Positions 1-11,029 are shown, counted from the first letter of the stretch. The stretch: 64,000 nucleotides of DNA from Tipula vernalis (GCA_958295665.1 OY282560.1:102897930-102961929), one strand, 5' to 3'. Notes: generated from the letters alone by a model not told the origin. Made by a program: numbers and translations.

Positions 1-255
1 TTATTTAATTTCCACCACCACATTCAATTTATTTATTTTATTTTGTATTTATTTAATTTATGGCAAAAAAACTTTTAGAAAAATCTTTTTCTGTGCTGTT
101 CTGTATATGGTGTGTCCGGCCTGAGTAAAAAAACGAGAGTGCATTAAAAATGGTGTGTCTGTGGTTGAGACAGCATAAAAAACGAAAATCGTACAATCTA
201 AGCAAAAATGATGATTGGTTATAAATGACGACAACATGTGGTGATTAATCTATTT

Positions 256-432
256 TGGTCTTGTACTGAGATGTCCAAGATGGATATTTTTAAGTACGGA
301 CTCCAACCATAGAGTAAGTCAAAATATACTACCTATATAGTTGTCAGTAGTAAGCTGAAAAAGGCTATTCAAATACAATTATATTTTAAGTCGAAATGAG
401 CTGCATTTCGAATAATTATAGGGATAAACGAA
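256..432. repeat. dispersed repeat, copy A
   Basis: This stretch resembles 15,818-16,015 in the same orientation. Shared blocks include gtccaaga, agagtaagtc, tatagttgtca, caaatacaattatattt, and gagytgcatttcgaataatt followed by gtagggata or tatagggata. It is clearly diverged, by eye about three-quarters identical with small indels. No coding is seen in either copy. It could be part of an old LTR or a short interspersed element, and the family is not recognised. Confidence 0.6.
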
Positions 433-1550
433 TCACTACAAATTCTTTGTTGAATTTAAATAAATTTATAGACACACACACACACGCAATTGAATTTATA
501 TTTCATTTAATAAATTTAGTTTTAATTTGTTACATAATTTTGCGTTGATCACCACCATTTTGTGTTGAGAAAGTTTCCAATGGTGAGCGCGCGTGCGGCT
601 GCCACAAAATCCGAGACGATACTGATTAAAATTATTTATTTTGTTTTGTGTTTGTTTGTCATTCGTATGTTTGTCGTGCTGTACTATGGTTGAGCACGAA
701 AGGAGAAATCGACCCAATGCACCAGAGCCATTTATTATGTAGTGTATGTGAAGTGATCAAACGCCAATCTGTTTCAAATTCAACTAATTAATTAAAATAT
801 TAAAATAAAATAACATAATATGTAAATAAAAATAAAATAGATAAATAATATAAAATTGGATATATACAATACATTATTGTTGCCGTTGTTGTCGCCGCCG
901 TCGATCTTTGGCATATTGAAACCATTTCTTAATCAAATGCTCCACATCACAAGAACGAACATTACTACATTGTTTTTAATGCTTCCTCTGAAATTAATTT
1001 TAACTTAAATTAATTAATACTACGAGTAACTATCAACTAACTACTAGTAATTAATTATCTTTTAGTAGTTAAGTTAATAATGGTAAAGGATTTTACTGGT
1101 ATGTTTTCATGTTGACCGTTCTATGAAAAACTGGACGCTGCCACATCGGTAATAATTTTTTTTAAGCATGCGCGAACATACTTTTCGTGCGTTGGATTAG
1201 AAACCGCTCTTGGGCGGTGTAATTAAAGAATTATGAATATAATACAATAATAATTGAAATAAAATATATTTAATTTCACATCATCGACAAAATCAAAAGC
1301 CATAGTGCATTGGCATTTTTTTGTTTTGACTTCATGACGAAGTAATTTTACTTCTCGTAGTACCGATTTTATAAGAAAACATCGACTTGTGAATTGGTCT
1401 CTGTCTTCTGTGTCTCATCATTTCTGGATTCGGGAATTGATATTAAAATATTAGATTCAGTAGTTGACTGGAATTGCGATTCATCATTGTATTTCCTATT
1501 TATTGGTAAAATTGAACAAGGATCCGTTGAGGTTTCTTCTGAAGTCTTAG
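433..1550. other. AT-rich stretch without a recognised gene
   Basis: The sequence contains a short CA run near 473-487, homopolymers and TAA-rich segments. Short open frames here have no recognisable motif. Nothing functional is supported. Confidence 0.6.
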
Positions 1551-1554
1551 CTAG

Positions 1555-1930
1555 AAAAAATTGCTGCTTTGTTCGGAATTGGCGATGGTGATACGCTACA
1601 GAAAGTTACAAAACGAGTTTTTTCCAAGCATATTGGCTATAGAGCAGGATTTTTAATTGCCATCAGTACTGGAGAGAAGTGCGTTAACCGCGGATACGTT
1701 TGAGGAACTTCCGTATTGTGTTGGTTATTTGGTTGGAACCGAAATACCATTAGATGAAGCTCCAGCAATACTCGATTAAATTGCAAGCAATATGTGACCA
1801 TAAATTGCGAATAACAAACATTGTAGTTGGATATCCAGGAAGCGTGCATGATTCCAGAATATTTAATAATTCAAGTATTGGAAGGAACCCAAGTAAATAT
1901 CTGACGGGAGCACAATGGATCGCGGTGGAT
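1555..1930 (+). pseudogene. PIF/Harbinger transposase relic (DDE_Tnp_4 type)
   Basis: Three frame-shifted pieces read through in order. An N-side piece has a GIGDGDT motif, a middle piece reads ALTADTFEELPYCVGYLVGTEI, and an open piece from about 1,754 contains QAICDHKLRI, GYPGSVHDSRIF and GAQWIAVDS. These are landmarks of Harbinger-type transposases. The first catalytic Asp, normally in a V-D-G-T context, reads L-V-G-T here, and frameshifts break the chain, so the copy is dead. A minus-strand Myb-like partner follows, the same convergent layout as the intact element at 45.3-48.7 kb, but the sequence is from a different Harbinger lineage. Confidence 0.75.
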
Positions 1931-1931
1931 T

Positions 1932-2490
1932 CTATTTTTTATTTATCCTTGCTAATTGAATCTCTCGTTCACTATATATTTTATACTTCTCAATCCTCTC
2001 TTCCTTTTCCAATTTTAAAATTTTTAATCTTTCACTGCTTTCCAATTTTTTAGTTTCCAATTCTAATTGTTGTGTTCTGACTAATTTTTCAAATTCAAAC
2101 TTCTCTCTATTAAGTCTCATTTCCTCTTCTTTCCACTTTTCTTCTATTCTATGTTTTTCAGCAATTGCCTTTGCACGCAACGTTTGTGTTTCAGATAACG
2201 CTGAATAAGAGTTTGATGAAGTTCTGGACCTTTTAGTAACTTTTGGTGTTGTATGTAGAGAGGTATCTCCTAAATTTTTCTAAAGGTTCAGCGTTTTCAA
2301 CAACAGGCTCCGATACAATTTCCGGAGTTGGTTGCTGCAATGTGCTCGGTTCATCAGCACCCACGGTGTTTTGTTCAGAAAAACCATCTGGATCATAAAT
2401 GATGTTCTCATTTACAGCATCCTCGTAGTTGCAGCTATTGTAAAAATATGTCGGTGTTACATTGGTCCTTGAACCAAATATCTCGTCCAA
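1932..2490 (-). pseudogene. Harbinger-associated Myb/SANT-like protein, C-terminal relic
   Basis: Two minus-strand open pieces (2,490-2,233 and 2,180-1,932) form the C-terminal half of a Myb/SANT-like protein. A spacer rich in Pro, Glu and Ser begins at MDEIFGSR. It is followed by a highly charged Lys/Glu/Arg coiled-coil tail with KWKEEEMRLNREKFEFEKL. The helical tail resembles the tail of the partner protein of the intact Harbinger at 47.27-48.45 kb. A frameshift separates the pieces, and the N-terminal DNA-binding domain is missing. In this superfamily the partner binds DNA and helps the transposase reach the nucleus and the element ends. Confidence 0.6.
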
Positions 2491-2551
2491 TAAGTCCCAA
2501 TGTGGGCAAATAGATAAAATATTATCTATAAATAAATTTAGTTTATTTTGC

Positions 2552-2807
2552 CAGTTTTATTGGTGAAAACTTCGTGTTAATGCGGGATAATGCGAGACCA
2601 CATACGGCCGGTGTAGTTTACCAGTACCTTCAAAAGGTGGATGTGACTGTTATGGAGTGGCCAGCTCAAAGCCCGGACCTAAATCTCATCGAACATTTAT
2701 GGGATGAGCTGAAAAAAGGGTTCGAGATAGAGATGTGGTTTCAACGAGTCTCCAAACATCGAATGGAAGCTGTCATTCGGGCTACGGGAGGAAATACTTC
2801 TTATTAA
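2552..2807 (+). pseudogene. Tc1-like transposase, C-terminal relic
   Basis: The open frame contains MRDNARPHTA, then MEWPAQSPDLNLIEHLWDEL, which is the second Asp / third acidic block of Tc1-type DDE transposases. It ends with a C-terminal block (EAVIRATGGNTSY) common in the family. The HTH domain and first catalytic Asp are absent, so this is a 3' fragment of about 80 codons. No terminal inverted repeat was identified. It directly follows the Harbinger relic. Confidence 0.85.
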
Positions 2808-2939
2808 TAAAAATGTTATACTACTTTAGTCAGGCATTTAGTACAACCATAATACCCAGAATGACTTTTAACACCTAAATCAAATAAAAAATTTAATTTA
2901 AAAATTTATTTCAATACAAACAATATAATTTGTCTTACC

Positions 2940-3545
2940 TAACAGGAAAGCTCGGGTCGGTGCATCGCATGTAAACGACCTAATCTTATTATGAAGCAGG
3001 CCGGTAAGATCTGCTATAAAAGCTTTTAAAAATTCATCAGCGCAGCTTGCTACCCTTGGTAAATTCCTATTATAAACACTTCACCGTGGGCTACTATGTT
3101 ACCAAATATATGCCATAATTGGCTTTTGGAGCTCTTAGTTAGTGGGATTCCATCAATTCCAATATCAACCAACAACTCACTATGATTATATTCACATTTT
3201 TCGAGGAAGAGCAATATTTGCTTTTTCAATCCAATATGTAATCAAGACCCATTGGTATAATGTCTGTATTTTATAGTGGCGTCTTTTTTAAAAAAGCGAC
3301 TATCTCTTGGTAAACTTGGATGGTATTTTTACAAAATTTTTAGCAATGAATTTAAGCATTCTCTTGGGATATTGTATGTCACACTACACTTAGAATCTTC
3401 ATATTCCATATTGTCTATTATAATTGTTTCACTATTGTCGCTATCACAATCACTTTCATTCAAGAAATTAAGTTCACTGACACCATCACTCTCATCTTCG
3501 CTAAAATTAAAATTTGATATTTCCCCAATCCGGTTGCCAAGCAAA
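2940..3545 (-). pseudogene. relic of Tnp2/CACTA-like transposase
   Basis: In reverse this segment gives pieces matching, in order, the N-terminal half of the better preserved protein at 10.1-14.1 kb. The order is an acidic stretch, then VTYNIPRECLNSLLKIL (compare KYNIKANALNELLDFL), PRDSR, GIDGIPLTKSSKSQLW (compare NIDGVPITKSNQSCFW), a GIYQG block and RSFTCDAPTRA (compare RSFICDAPARS). Several frameshifts and stops interrupt it. It is therefore an old, separate insertion of the same superfamily, and the C-terminal half is missing. Confidence 0.7.
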
Positions 3546-3659
3546 GTATTGGGGATAAATTGTTCTTTTCTGATGGTATTGTTTGGGCATCATCATGACT
3601 GTCATTATTACCTTTTGAGGGGAAACTTCTCCCCGGATGCCGGAATGATTTTCATTATT

Positions 3660-4110
3660 TGATAGAAATGCGCTCGATGATTCGGATGAAAGAGAGTCTA
3701 CACCCAAACTCAATCATCCACAAGAATATCAGTTTCAGAAGTGTACATGGGAATGTTTTCCTTGTCTTCCAAAATGTTTCCCTTGTCAACCAAGTTAACG
3801 ACCCGGCAATCATCAACATCATCGATTTCGTTTATAAACCCTTATTTTCAATGGATCCATACCATGTTTCACCTGATATTAGGAATTGAGTCACAATATT
3901 TGAATCAATCTTGACTTGCAAGCAATTGATGTCGGAAATATTATAGAGTGTGGTAGAGGTTCCGGGCGGCCGAACATAATCGGGTACTCCTACTACATTA
4001 GCAATTACAGTGGGTTGTGTTTGCGTTGAGACCAATAGTTTGTGATATGGTATACTGTCTACATCAAAAGAATGTAGCCCACAGACTCTAAATCCACTTT
4101 TCAACTTAAC
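3660..4110 (-). pseudogene. pogo/jerky-type (DDE_1) transposase C-terminal relic
   Basis: Reading begins with KSGFRVCGLHSFDVDSIPYHKLL, which matches the C-terminal block after the DDE core of pogo/Tigger/jerky transposases. About 60 residues later comes SGETWYGSIENKGL. A frameshift then leads into an acidic tail with DKENIPMYTSETDILVDD, consistent with the same protein family. The HTH and catalytic core are not seen. Family assignment rests on these blocks only. Confidence 0.5.
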
Positions 4111-4422
4111 CGTTGAGCGTGCTTTCGGAATAGTCAGTATTAGCTTTCAAACTTTTTAGAAACCTATCAATCTCCATCAGGATAAAGTTATATTAACTGT
4201 GAAATGTTGCGTGCTGCACAATTTTTTAATAACTAAGAGTCGATGGTATGGTGAAGAAAATATTTGTGAACAAAATCTAAATTCTACCTCTCAGGAGGTG
4301 GCAGATGGGCGTTCAAACAGAACAAGTTTGACAGAATATTTGAATAAAGAGGGAGCAATTTAATGGATTGCAAAAACAATGTAAATAAAATTATTGAAAT
4401 ATAAAAAATTTATTTATAAAAC

Positions 4423-4900
4423 TTACTTTTGGTGTTTGGCTTTCACTACATTCTTCGGCCGTTTCGACTTCATCTCCTTCAAGCTGAAAATAAAAGTTAA
4501 ATGCCTCATTAAAACAAAAATTCTATAAAAACTTATGGAAGGTAATCTTACATCTTCTATATTTGATGTACTCGGTTGTGAGTCATTGCAATGCAGCAAA
4601 AATGTCAGTTCATTAAAACACCATAATATTGGCACATACACATTATCGGCACTTGCTCTGCTTATTTTGGAGTTAATCACTTTTGTTTTTTCTTTAGACA
4701 TTTTTGACTCTGAAGAGTGCCAATCTTATTTTTAATACACTTTATAGTGAAACCACTTTTCACTGTTTGTAGTTCATTTAAAATAACATTTAACTGCTTT
4801 TATCCGTAAAGTACTTGTGTAATGGATTATAAAGGCACGGGCAATTACGATACCCTTCTATTAGCGCTAACGTTTGTTGCCTGGTCCAAGTATCAGTCAT
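4423..4900 (-). pseudogene. MADF-domain protein relic
   Basis: Starting at an ATG at 4,900 the reverse strand reads MTDTWTRQQTLALIEGYRNC, then CLYNPLHKYF. After a stop and frameshift come LNELQTVKSGFTIKCIKNKI, then SKISRASADNVYVPILWCFN and ELTFLL. This is the ordered pattern of an MADF (Myb/SANT-like adaptor) domain: Trp-x-n-Leu-Ile, a central K-x-K-I-x-x-L, then D-x-x-x-P-x-L-W-x-F. The piece ends with a Lys/Arg-rich tail. Breaks in the middle make it a pseudogene, either a transposon accessory gene or a decayed host MADF gene. Confidence 0.6.
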
Positions 4901-5300
4901 TTTTAAATTTCTCTAATTTTTTAACACAACTTCTACAAATTTATTAACAAGAACTAACTATAACAAACAATAACTCTTAAGTGGAACTTTAGAGAACGTA
5001 AATCCAACTGAATCATTGTACAGCCAAAAACAATTTGTATCCATAAAACACAATTATACAATACATAACATACTAATTTAAATTTAAAAATAAAAATAAA
5101 ATTCCATTTACGGAGAAGACAAAAACATGTTTTTCTCCATAACTCCTTAAACTTTTTTAAAAGTAACTACAAAATACTGTTCTATTCTAATTAGAACTTA
5201 TTTTGTAAACTATATTCTATTTCTTTTTAATTATCGCAAAGGTATTCTCTTTAGAAATTCGTGATAAAATAATTGAGATCATTTTTTGGAGTATTTTGGT
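4901..5300. other. AT-rich spacer
   Basis: No gene, tRNA or repeat structure was recognised between the MADF relic and the viral relic. Confidence 0.5.
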
Positions 5301-5306
5301 GTCTAC

Positions 5307-6450
5307 CTACATAAAAAGTACTACTGTACATAAAAAGGTCTTTTGTCTGTGTTTAAGTATTTGTTTTCCGCTATCGTTATGATATTTCCTTGTTTGTTTA
5401 GTAAACGTGCAACGACGTGACCGTTTCGTAATAAATGCAATCTCTTCTGGACGGAAAAAGTTGTTTAGCATTTTTCTCCCAATAGTATTTTCTCTGGCGT
5501 CTATACCCAATCTGTCCCGGATCATAACAGCTATATTCCGCGGGATCATCTCAAGATTAAGAACTGCCGCCAAATTGGTTGGTGTGAAATCTCCTAGAAT
5601 ACCTCCAAGAGGATATCCTCCTCCTTCCTCTTGATCAGCCGCCAACGCTTCATGAGCTGCTGTTTCCTGATCAATAATCGCCCTTCTCTCATCCTCAGTT
5701 CGAACAACACTGAGTTGCTGCCTTTGCAGAAGGAGCTTCTACATAGATCGCATTTTTATATCTTGCAGAACCTAAAACGCATCCAATGGCGTGTATCCAG
5801 AGATAAAGTCCTGGAGAGACAGTGGCAGAGTATGGAGATCTTCTTGAAATCCCCATTTCGGTCAGATAAACAGCATATGAATCCGTAATTGTAATCTCCT
5901 GACCTTGTCTGATAGCAGATTGAAGCTCTCCTTCTAAGACTGCATCCATAATGTATTGAAGGAGAGTGGCCGAATGCATGAATCTAATCTTCATGAGATT
6001 CGTCATGCCTGTAATAACTACACATCCTCTGTTTCTAGCTACCATGGTAGATACTCTACAGTCTACACGATGCAAAGGGATTTACATTGAATTTGTAAAA
6101 GTACATGTCCATTGCACTCATGAATTTACAATAGCTGTCGTTTTTAGCTAGTTGCGCACAAATTACATCGCACGGAGTCGAGACTCTTTCTGTAATCTTA
6201 AAAGGGTCGTTCCGGAAAATAGCATTAATTCGACCTGTGACGTCTCCCACATTCTGCCTATTTGAATTTCCCAATGTCTTCCCCCTTCTCCCTCCCTTTC
6301 AGAACGCAGCTTTTTACTGTACATTCTCTATATTTCCTAAAAGATCTAAAGGTGTTATTCGATCATTTGGTTCTGCAATTACAGCTTGGAAAGATATCCA
6401 TTGATTCGGGATAGGAGATTCAAAGGCTCCTCTGTTCGTTGTGACATACA
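5307..6450 (-). pseudogene. endogenous viral element: rhabdovirus-like nucleoprotein
   Basis: Reverse-strand pieces in successive frames (about 6,450-6,275, 6,274-6,056, 6,075-5,695, 5,645-5,307) are collinear with a negative-strand RNA virus nucleoprotein. Landmarks are CDVICAQLAKND, CKFMSAMDMY, a VARNRGC block, a DSYAVYL stretch followed by SRRSPYSA, and LYLWIHAIG. The S-P-Y-S and following aromatic blocks are characteristic of rhabdovirus N proteins, which coat the RNA genome. Total coding remnant is about 370 codons, close to the family's 400-450. Frameshifts near 6,060 and 5,690 and no viral neighbours mark an integrated, decayed copy. The exact genus is not assigned. Confidence 0.6.
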
Positions 6451-7150
6451 AGATCAAAATGATGCTTTTTAATGAAACTAAAAAACACAATAATAAATTA
6501 GTATGAGGATAACTCTAAGATGACTCGACTCTGTGTATAAACGTACTAACTGACTTGATAAAATGCAGTTCAATCTTATTTTCTTTTTTTTTTTTTTATT
6601 ATACTAATTTACTGACATTTTGTAACCACTGCCATCTAGTAATGGGTTTCCTACTAACTGCTCTACTAGATTTCAGTTCAGTGCTTATGAATTTTAACAA
6701 TTAACCAAATGTTAAATGACATTTGTTTTTGTTTACAATTCTACATTTTTAGATTTTACATACTTAAATAATTATTCTATTCTTCGTAAGTAATTGTAAT
6801 GTTCGTATTGTGTACCATATTTACTCTTTTCATTTATTTATCTTTTTCTTTTTTAGGGTATGCAAACAGTTTGAGATTTTCAAAATCTACTAAAATGTTC
6901 ATTTTTTTAAATTGCTTTATAATAAGAAATGCAGATTTTTCGTTTTTATCTATTTAATCGACAACTCGGCGATTGATCTTTTGATTGATGTAGTAAATTA
7001 CTTCGTTAATATGTACTTCTAAGTTTCATTTAACCTTTCATCGCCTCTTTCACACAGTTGTATTCCTATGTCAGCAAATATCAACGAATTTTTTATTACT
7101 TTAATTAACTATTGTGCTAATACTACTGTGCACTTCAGCTCGATCAACTT
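6451..7150. other. AT-rich spacer
   Basis: There is a poly-T run near 6,585-6,597 and no recognisable coding. It could include the edge of the viral insertion, but no target duplication was found. Confidence 0.5.
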
Positions 7151-7151
7151 T

Positions 7152-7610
7152 TCAGAAAATTATTAGTCCAGTTTTTATCTGGTTCTGGTCTAATAGTCCA
7201 GTTTTTATCTCAGATTGATTAGCTGCATATAACAGAAAATCGCTCGGAGTTATTTTGTCGGAATTATATTTGATGACAGAAACGCTGGCACCAGAATCAA
7301 TCAAACAAAAATTTGTTTGGCTTGGTGATCGTAAATTGATAAACGAATTGGATCTACTTCTCTCGTGTATCCATTGATACACGAGTATCTTTCATGTTTT
7401 TTGATTGATCGTCATTGTTCGTTGCATCCTTAGAAATCGGGTTGCTTTTATCGTACATACATGGTTGACGGCATTTACGAGCCCGTTCGGCGAAGAAATG
7501 ATGATAATAACAAAATCCACCTGGATACTGCTTTTGACGACTGTTGCTTCTATGAGGGCGATAATGTTGGTTGTGTGAACGTGATCTTTAACAATTAACC
7601 CGGAAAACAA
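7152..7610 (-). pseudogene. CsRn1-like Gypsy gag/protease fragment
   Basis: In one reverse frame around 7,540-7,445 the sequence reads FCYYHHFFAERARKCRQPC, the Cys/His cluster found just upstream of protease in CsRn1-type Gypsy elements. After frameshifts it continues to FCLIDSGASVSVI and FLLYAANQSEI, an aspartic protease active-site block (D-S-G-A) and flap-side region. Reverse transcriptase is not present. A 15-bp motif, gtccagtttttatct, is duplicated at about 7,167 and 7,191. Several frameshifts make it non-functional. Confidence 0.65.
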
Positions 7611-7713
7611 TTTACAATTTTAGTAATGTAAAATTACCGATGGTGACTGAAGGACCATGTGGTGTTTGGTCGGACAATCGTTTCCTCAAGTACAATAGAA
7701 TAACCACGATTTG

Positions 7714-8170
7714 TCAGACCTTGGGCGGTGCTTATTGACTGAACGAAGACCGATCAGTTACTTAGCGGTTTTTTGTCAATCTAATGATAAATACAAGTCG
7801 GACCTCGGCCGGTGTTTTTTGACTCTACGAAGACCGATCGATTATTTAGCGGTTTTTTGTCTGTCAAATGCTAGACACAATTCAGAATCTGTTCGATGTT
7901 TGTTGACTATATGAAGACCGATGTCAGTCAAATATTAGGCACAAATCAGTCATCGGCCGGTGCTTTTTGACTGCATTAAGATCGATCGGTTATTTAGCGG
8001 TTTTTTGTCTCTCAAATGTTAAACACAATTCAGACCCTTTGCAATGTTTGTTGACTGTACGAAGACCGATTGGTTGTTTAGCGGTTTCTTGTCTGTTAAA
8101 TGCTAGGAACAATTCAGACTTTGTGCGATATTTGTTGACTGGAGGGAGACCGATCGGTTATTTTGCCATA
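7714..8170. repeat. 84-bp minisatellite, 5.6 copies
   Basis: Units start at 7,714, 7,798, 7,882, 7,946, 8,030 and 8,114, each beginning tcaga or a close variant. Spacing is 84, 84, 64, 84 and 84 bp, so the third unit has lost 20 bp and the sixth is incomplete. Shared cores are gaagaccgatcggtt, atttagcggttttttgtc and ttgttgact. Because 84 is a multiple of 3, one forward frame gives a recurring 28-residue motif (RRPIxYLAVFCxSN), but stops interrupt it. It is therefore more likely non-coding. Confidence 0.85.
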
Positions 8171-8600
8171 TTCACGACAGAGGTTCCATATTCGGAGCCA
8201 ATATAATGGTATAAAAAGTAGGATCTGATATTGTGTTCTCCGATCAACGGTTGATGGTGGACAATTTAACTAGTGTAAAATTGGTATGTATTGGCACAAC
8301 AGATTAACCGAAATTACAATTATTTATTAGACTGTGATTTCACTTCATCCAACCACCTTCAAAAGTATTGAAGTATCACATAAATGAAAAATATACTTCT
8401 ATATCTTTTGGAAATATTATTTATTTTACATATTGAATTTTTGTTGGTAAAATTATAAAATTCAGTGGGCCGGGCCTACTGTGTATTCCGATCTGAAAGT
8501 TTCAACTTATGTGAACAAAACAAAAATTAAAATAATAATGTACCTATACGGAATTTCTGAATTCAGGAAAAATAACTTTCAGTTCGGGCAGTAGGTATGC
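8171..8600. other. spacer with an imperfect inverted repeat
   Basis: Around 8,474-8,508 the sequence has cctactg and ctgaaagtt, and around 8,568-8,600 it has aactttcag and cagtagg, giving an imperfect hairpin. This lies just beyond the 3' end of the DUF4806-type gene, so it could be a terminal or subterminal part of the Tnp2-like transposon. No matching partner was found at the other end. Confidence 0.35.
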
Positions 8601-8627
8601 CTATTATATTAAACATATTACATAATT

Positions 8628-10056
8628 TTATCTTATTTGCTTTAATTTTTTTTGCCTGAAATTGGCTCTTTTTAAAAATTCTTGCACACTGCACTTGACT
8701 GCGTCAAATGCTACAGCATTCTCATCATTTAAATAGTTAAACGTATTTCTCAGTAACTCCAAAATATTCAACTGTTCTGCAAACACTAATTTGTTTATAT
8801 CTGGTGAAAAATTAAAAAAATTTGTCAAAGATTGTAATAAAATTGTAAGTATAATGCATGTTTACCTTTTGAGAATGATGTTTGCCCCGACCATGTGTAT
8901 TTTGTGATCAAATCATATGAAAAAAGATGTTCAAAAACGCTTTTAATTGTTTTATTTAAAGTTTTTGATTTGAACTTATATAAATAAACAGTCTGAAATT
9001 AAATAAAATTTTTAATTATTATGTGTAAAAGATTCAAAACTTTTCGTATTACCATTTGATCCATATAATTTTTCACGGATAATTTGCCGTTTAATTTTAT
9101 TAAATTTTCTATATTATTTATTGGAAGAAGTGGTATCATAAAATTCTGGTCTTGGATTATTGGTGTTTGGGTTTGTTTCGGCAACGATTTAACGATGAGT
9201 TGTAGGCATTCCATAATGCTCGCCTGATTTTGCATAATTTTTTTTTGATTATCGATCAATGTATTAGTATCCGATTGAATTTCTTTTATTGAACTTCTAT
9301 TTTTTCTTATTTTTTCCTGTAAGTCTCTAATTTTTTTTATTGTTTTTTCCAATTTAACGTTAATATTTGAGATTTTCGTATTGCCAGCTGATATATAATT
9401 TTCATTGAGACATTCATTTTGGAAATTGTCATACACTGTTGCAGCAGGAAATGAATTGTGTATATTTTCATTATTAGTGTGTGCATCATTTACGTCTTCA
9501 ATGAAACAGTGTGCCCTAAAGACTGGAGTGCCCTCGTTTTGGATGTTATGGTCTGCTGTTAATGAAAATGTGTCTTGTCTATTATGCGTAATGAGTTCTG
9601 CTATATGAGTGTTTTCCTTTATGGGTATCGCATGGTTGAATGGTGTTAAAGGTGGGAGTAGAGGTGGAAGTTCTTCAATTGCTAAAATTTCTATGTTTGT
9701 GGAATTATTTTCCTTATTGGCGTTTTCACCAACTGTTGGTGGTTCGTCGAACTGATTATTAAAATTTTTTGCGAAAATTTTTTTTTTGGATTAAATGCTG
9801 CATACTCTTCGCATTCCGAGTTGGAAAAATTAGAAAAATATAATTCTTTAGCTTTGGCTTCGCTAAAATTCGGAATATTTCCTTTTAAAATTTTGCAAGC
9901 AAACTTCGTCCAATCCTCGCTTTGATTTGATTGTTTTTTTATGGCCTTTCTGTAATTTGTCGGCCATGCAACTTTACCGCCCTCAATCCATTTTGAGCAT
10001 ACGACAGAAACCTCTTTAACCCCTTCTTCATTTACAGTTTCAACGACAGAAAACAT
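8628..10056 (-). CDS. DUF4806-type partner gene of the Tnp2-like transposon
   Basis: The reverse strand starts MFSVVETVNEEGVKEVSVVC, with a Trp-rich block (WIEGGKVAWPTNYRKAIKK) typical of the N-terminus of DUF4806 proteins. After a one-base break in a poly-A run near 9,785 the frame continues through a long linker and a coiled coil (about 9,360-9,180) to LPINNIENLIKLNGKLSVKN. Exon 8,992-8,866 (tttcag acceptor, AAAAG/GTAAAC donor) encodes ITKYTWSGQTSF, the DUF4806 signature. Exon 8,800-8,628 ends EFLKRANFRQKK. It sits 73 bp downstream of the transposase in the same direction. The function is unknown; such genes accompany this transposon type. The homopolymer break may be a sequence error or a real lesion. 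Confidence 0.6.
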
Positions 10057-10129
10057 TATTTAGCTAAAAGAAATGAAAGAAAAGAAAAGAATTAAAAAAA
10101 TAATCAAATAACCTTATAATACTTAAACT

Positions 10130-10649
10130 TTATTGTAAAAAATGTAATATTGGAAAGAAAACGTAAAAGTTGTCTTGCTCATTTTTCATTGCGAATAATT
10201 TAATTTTTATATCATCCACTCTCCATCTTTTCATTACTTCTCCGGTAGTTGTAACAGTTTTATATATATCAAATTTACTGGACGCAACTGGTAACTCATA
10301 GAAATTCTGTAGCTCCGTAATTGATTTACCGCACAGAAACGTTGTTCCATTAAATCTTTCTGCATATTCAAATCTGACAATTTCATTCGATTTTGTAAAA
10401 AGCCATCTATTTCTTTCACTGTTATCAATTTCAGTTTCTTCTAAAATAATTTTGTGATATACTATTTTGCGGTTTATTATTTTTCTAATTTTACAAATTG
10501 GGTATATCTCATTTGATTTATCATTTTGATGGAATTCAACATTGTTTAGTTCAGCAATTCTATTACATAATTGTTCAAGGGGTTGATTCGGTTTTCTTAG
10601 CAAGCATTTTATTTTATACATAAAGCTTTCAAAAGGAAAAGCTGATAAA
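10130..10649 (-). pseudogene. Tnp2/CACTA-like transposase, C-terminal part
   Basis: This is the C-terminal 173 codons of the transposase whose N-terminal part lies at 12,590-14,130, separated by an LTR element. It reads LSAFPFESFMYKIKCLLRKP then KPNQPLEQLCNRIAELNN, and ends FFPILHFLQ. The phase across the insertion is exact. Removing the element plus one 4-bp duplication gives 2,061 nt, which is 687 codons with the stop. Family blocks after this point are poorly conserved. Confidence 0.65.
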
Positions 10650-10653
10650 CAGT

Positions 10654-11016
10654 TTTAGCACGTTCACATATAAATAAAAACAAATTTGGAACTGAACTTA
10701 TTTTAATAAATTTTAATTTTATTTGATTAATAAATTTTAATTTAATTTAATTATTTTACTTAATTATTTCATACACTATTTTATTATGATCTATTACCAC
10801 CGCGCGATGTGGGCGACATGTCGCCTTATTCAAAATCGAGAGCAGACTAAATTATTTTATTTTGTTTTGTGTATTGTGTTGTGATTTTGTTCGTGTTTGG
10901 ACAAGCCGGTCAGTGATTGGTTGATGACCTATTGCTGTACAGGTAGCACCCAATATGCGGCGAGCTTGTTGTAGTGGTTCATTGGGTGACTTTGAATTAT
11001 TGGGTGAACCGCTACA
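10654..11016 (-). repeat. LTR (downstream LTR of the minus-strand element)
   Basis: 363 bp, with one mismatch to the partner LTR noted (acttaattat versus atttaattat). Its edge holds an 11-bp hairpin, gtagtggttca/tgaaccgctac. Confidence 0.85.
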
Positions 11017-11029
11017 GGACTCCCCCACG

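Noticed and set aside
5307..6450. A functional virus or expressed viral gene
   Set aside because: Multiple frameshifts and a lone gene; a fossil integration.
7714..8170. CRISPR-like array
   Set aside because: Units are contiguous and diverged, with no unique spacers, in a eukaryotic context; it is a minisatellite.
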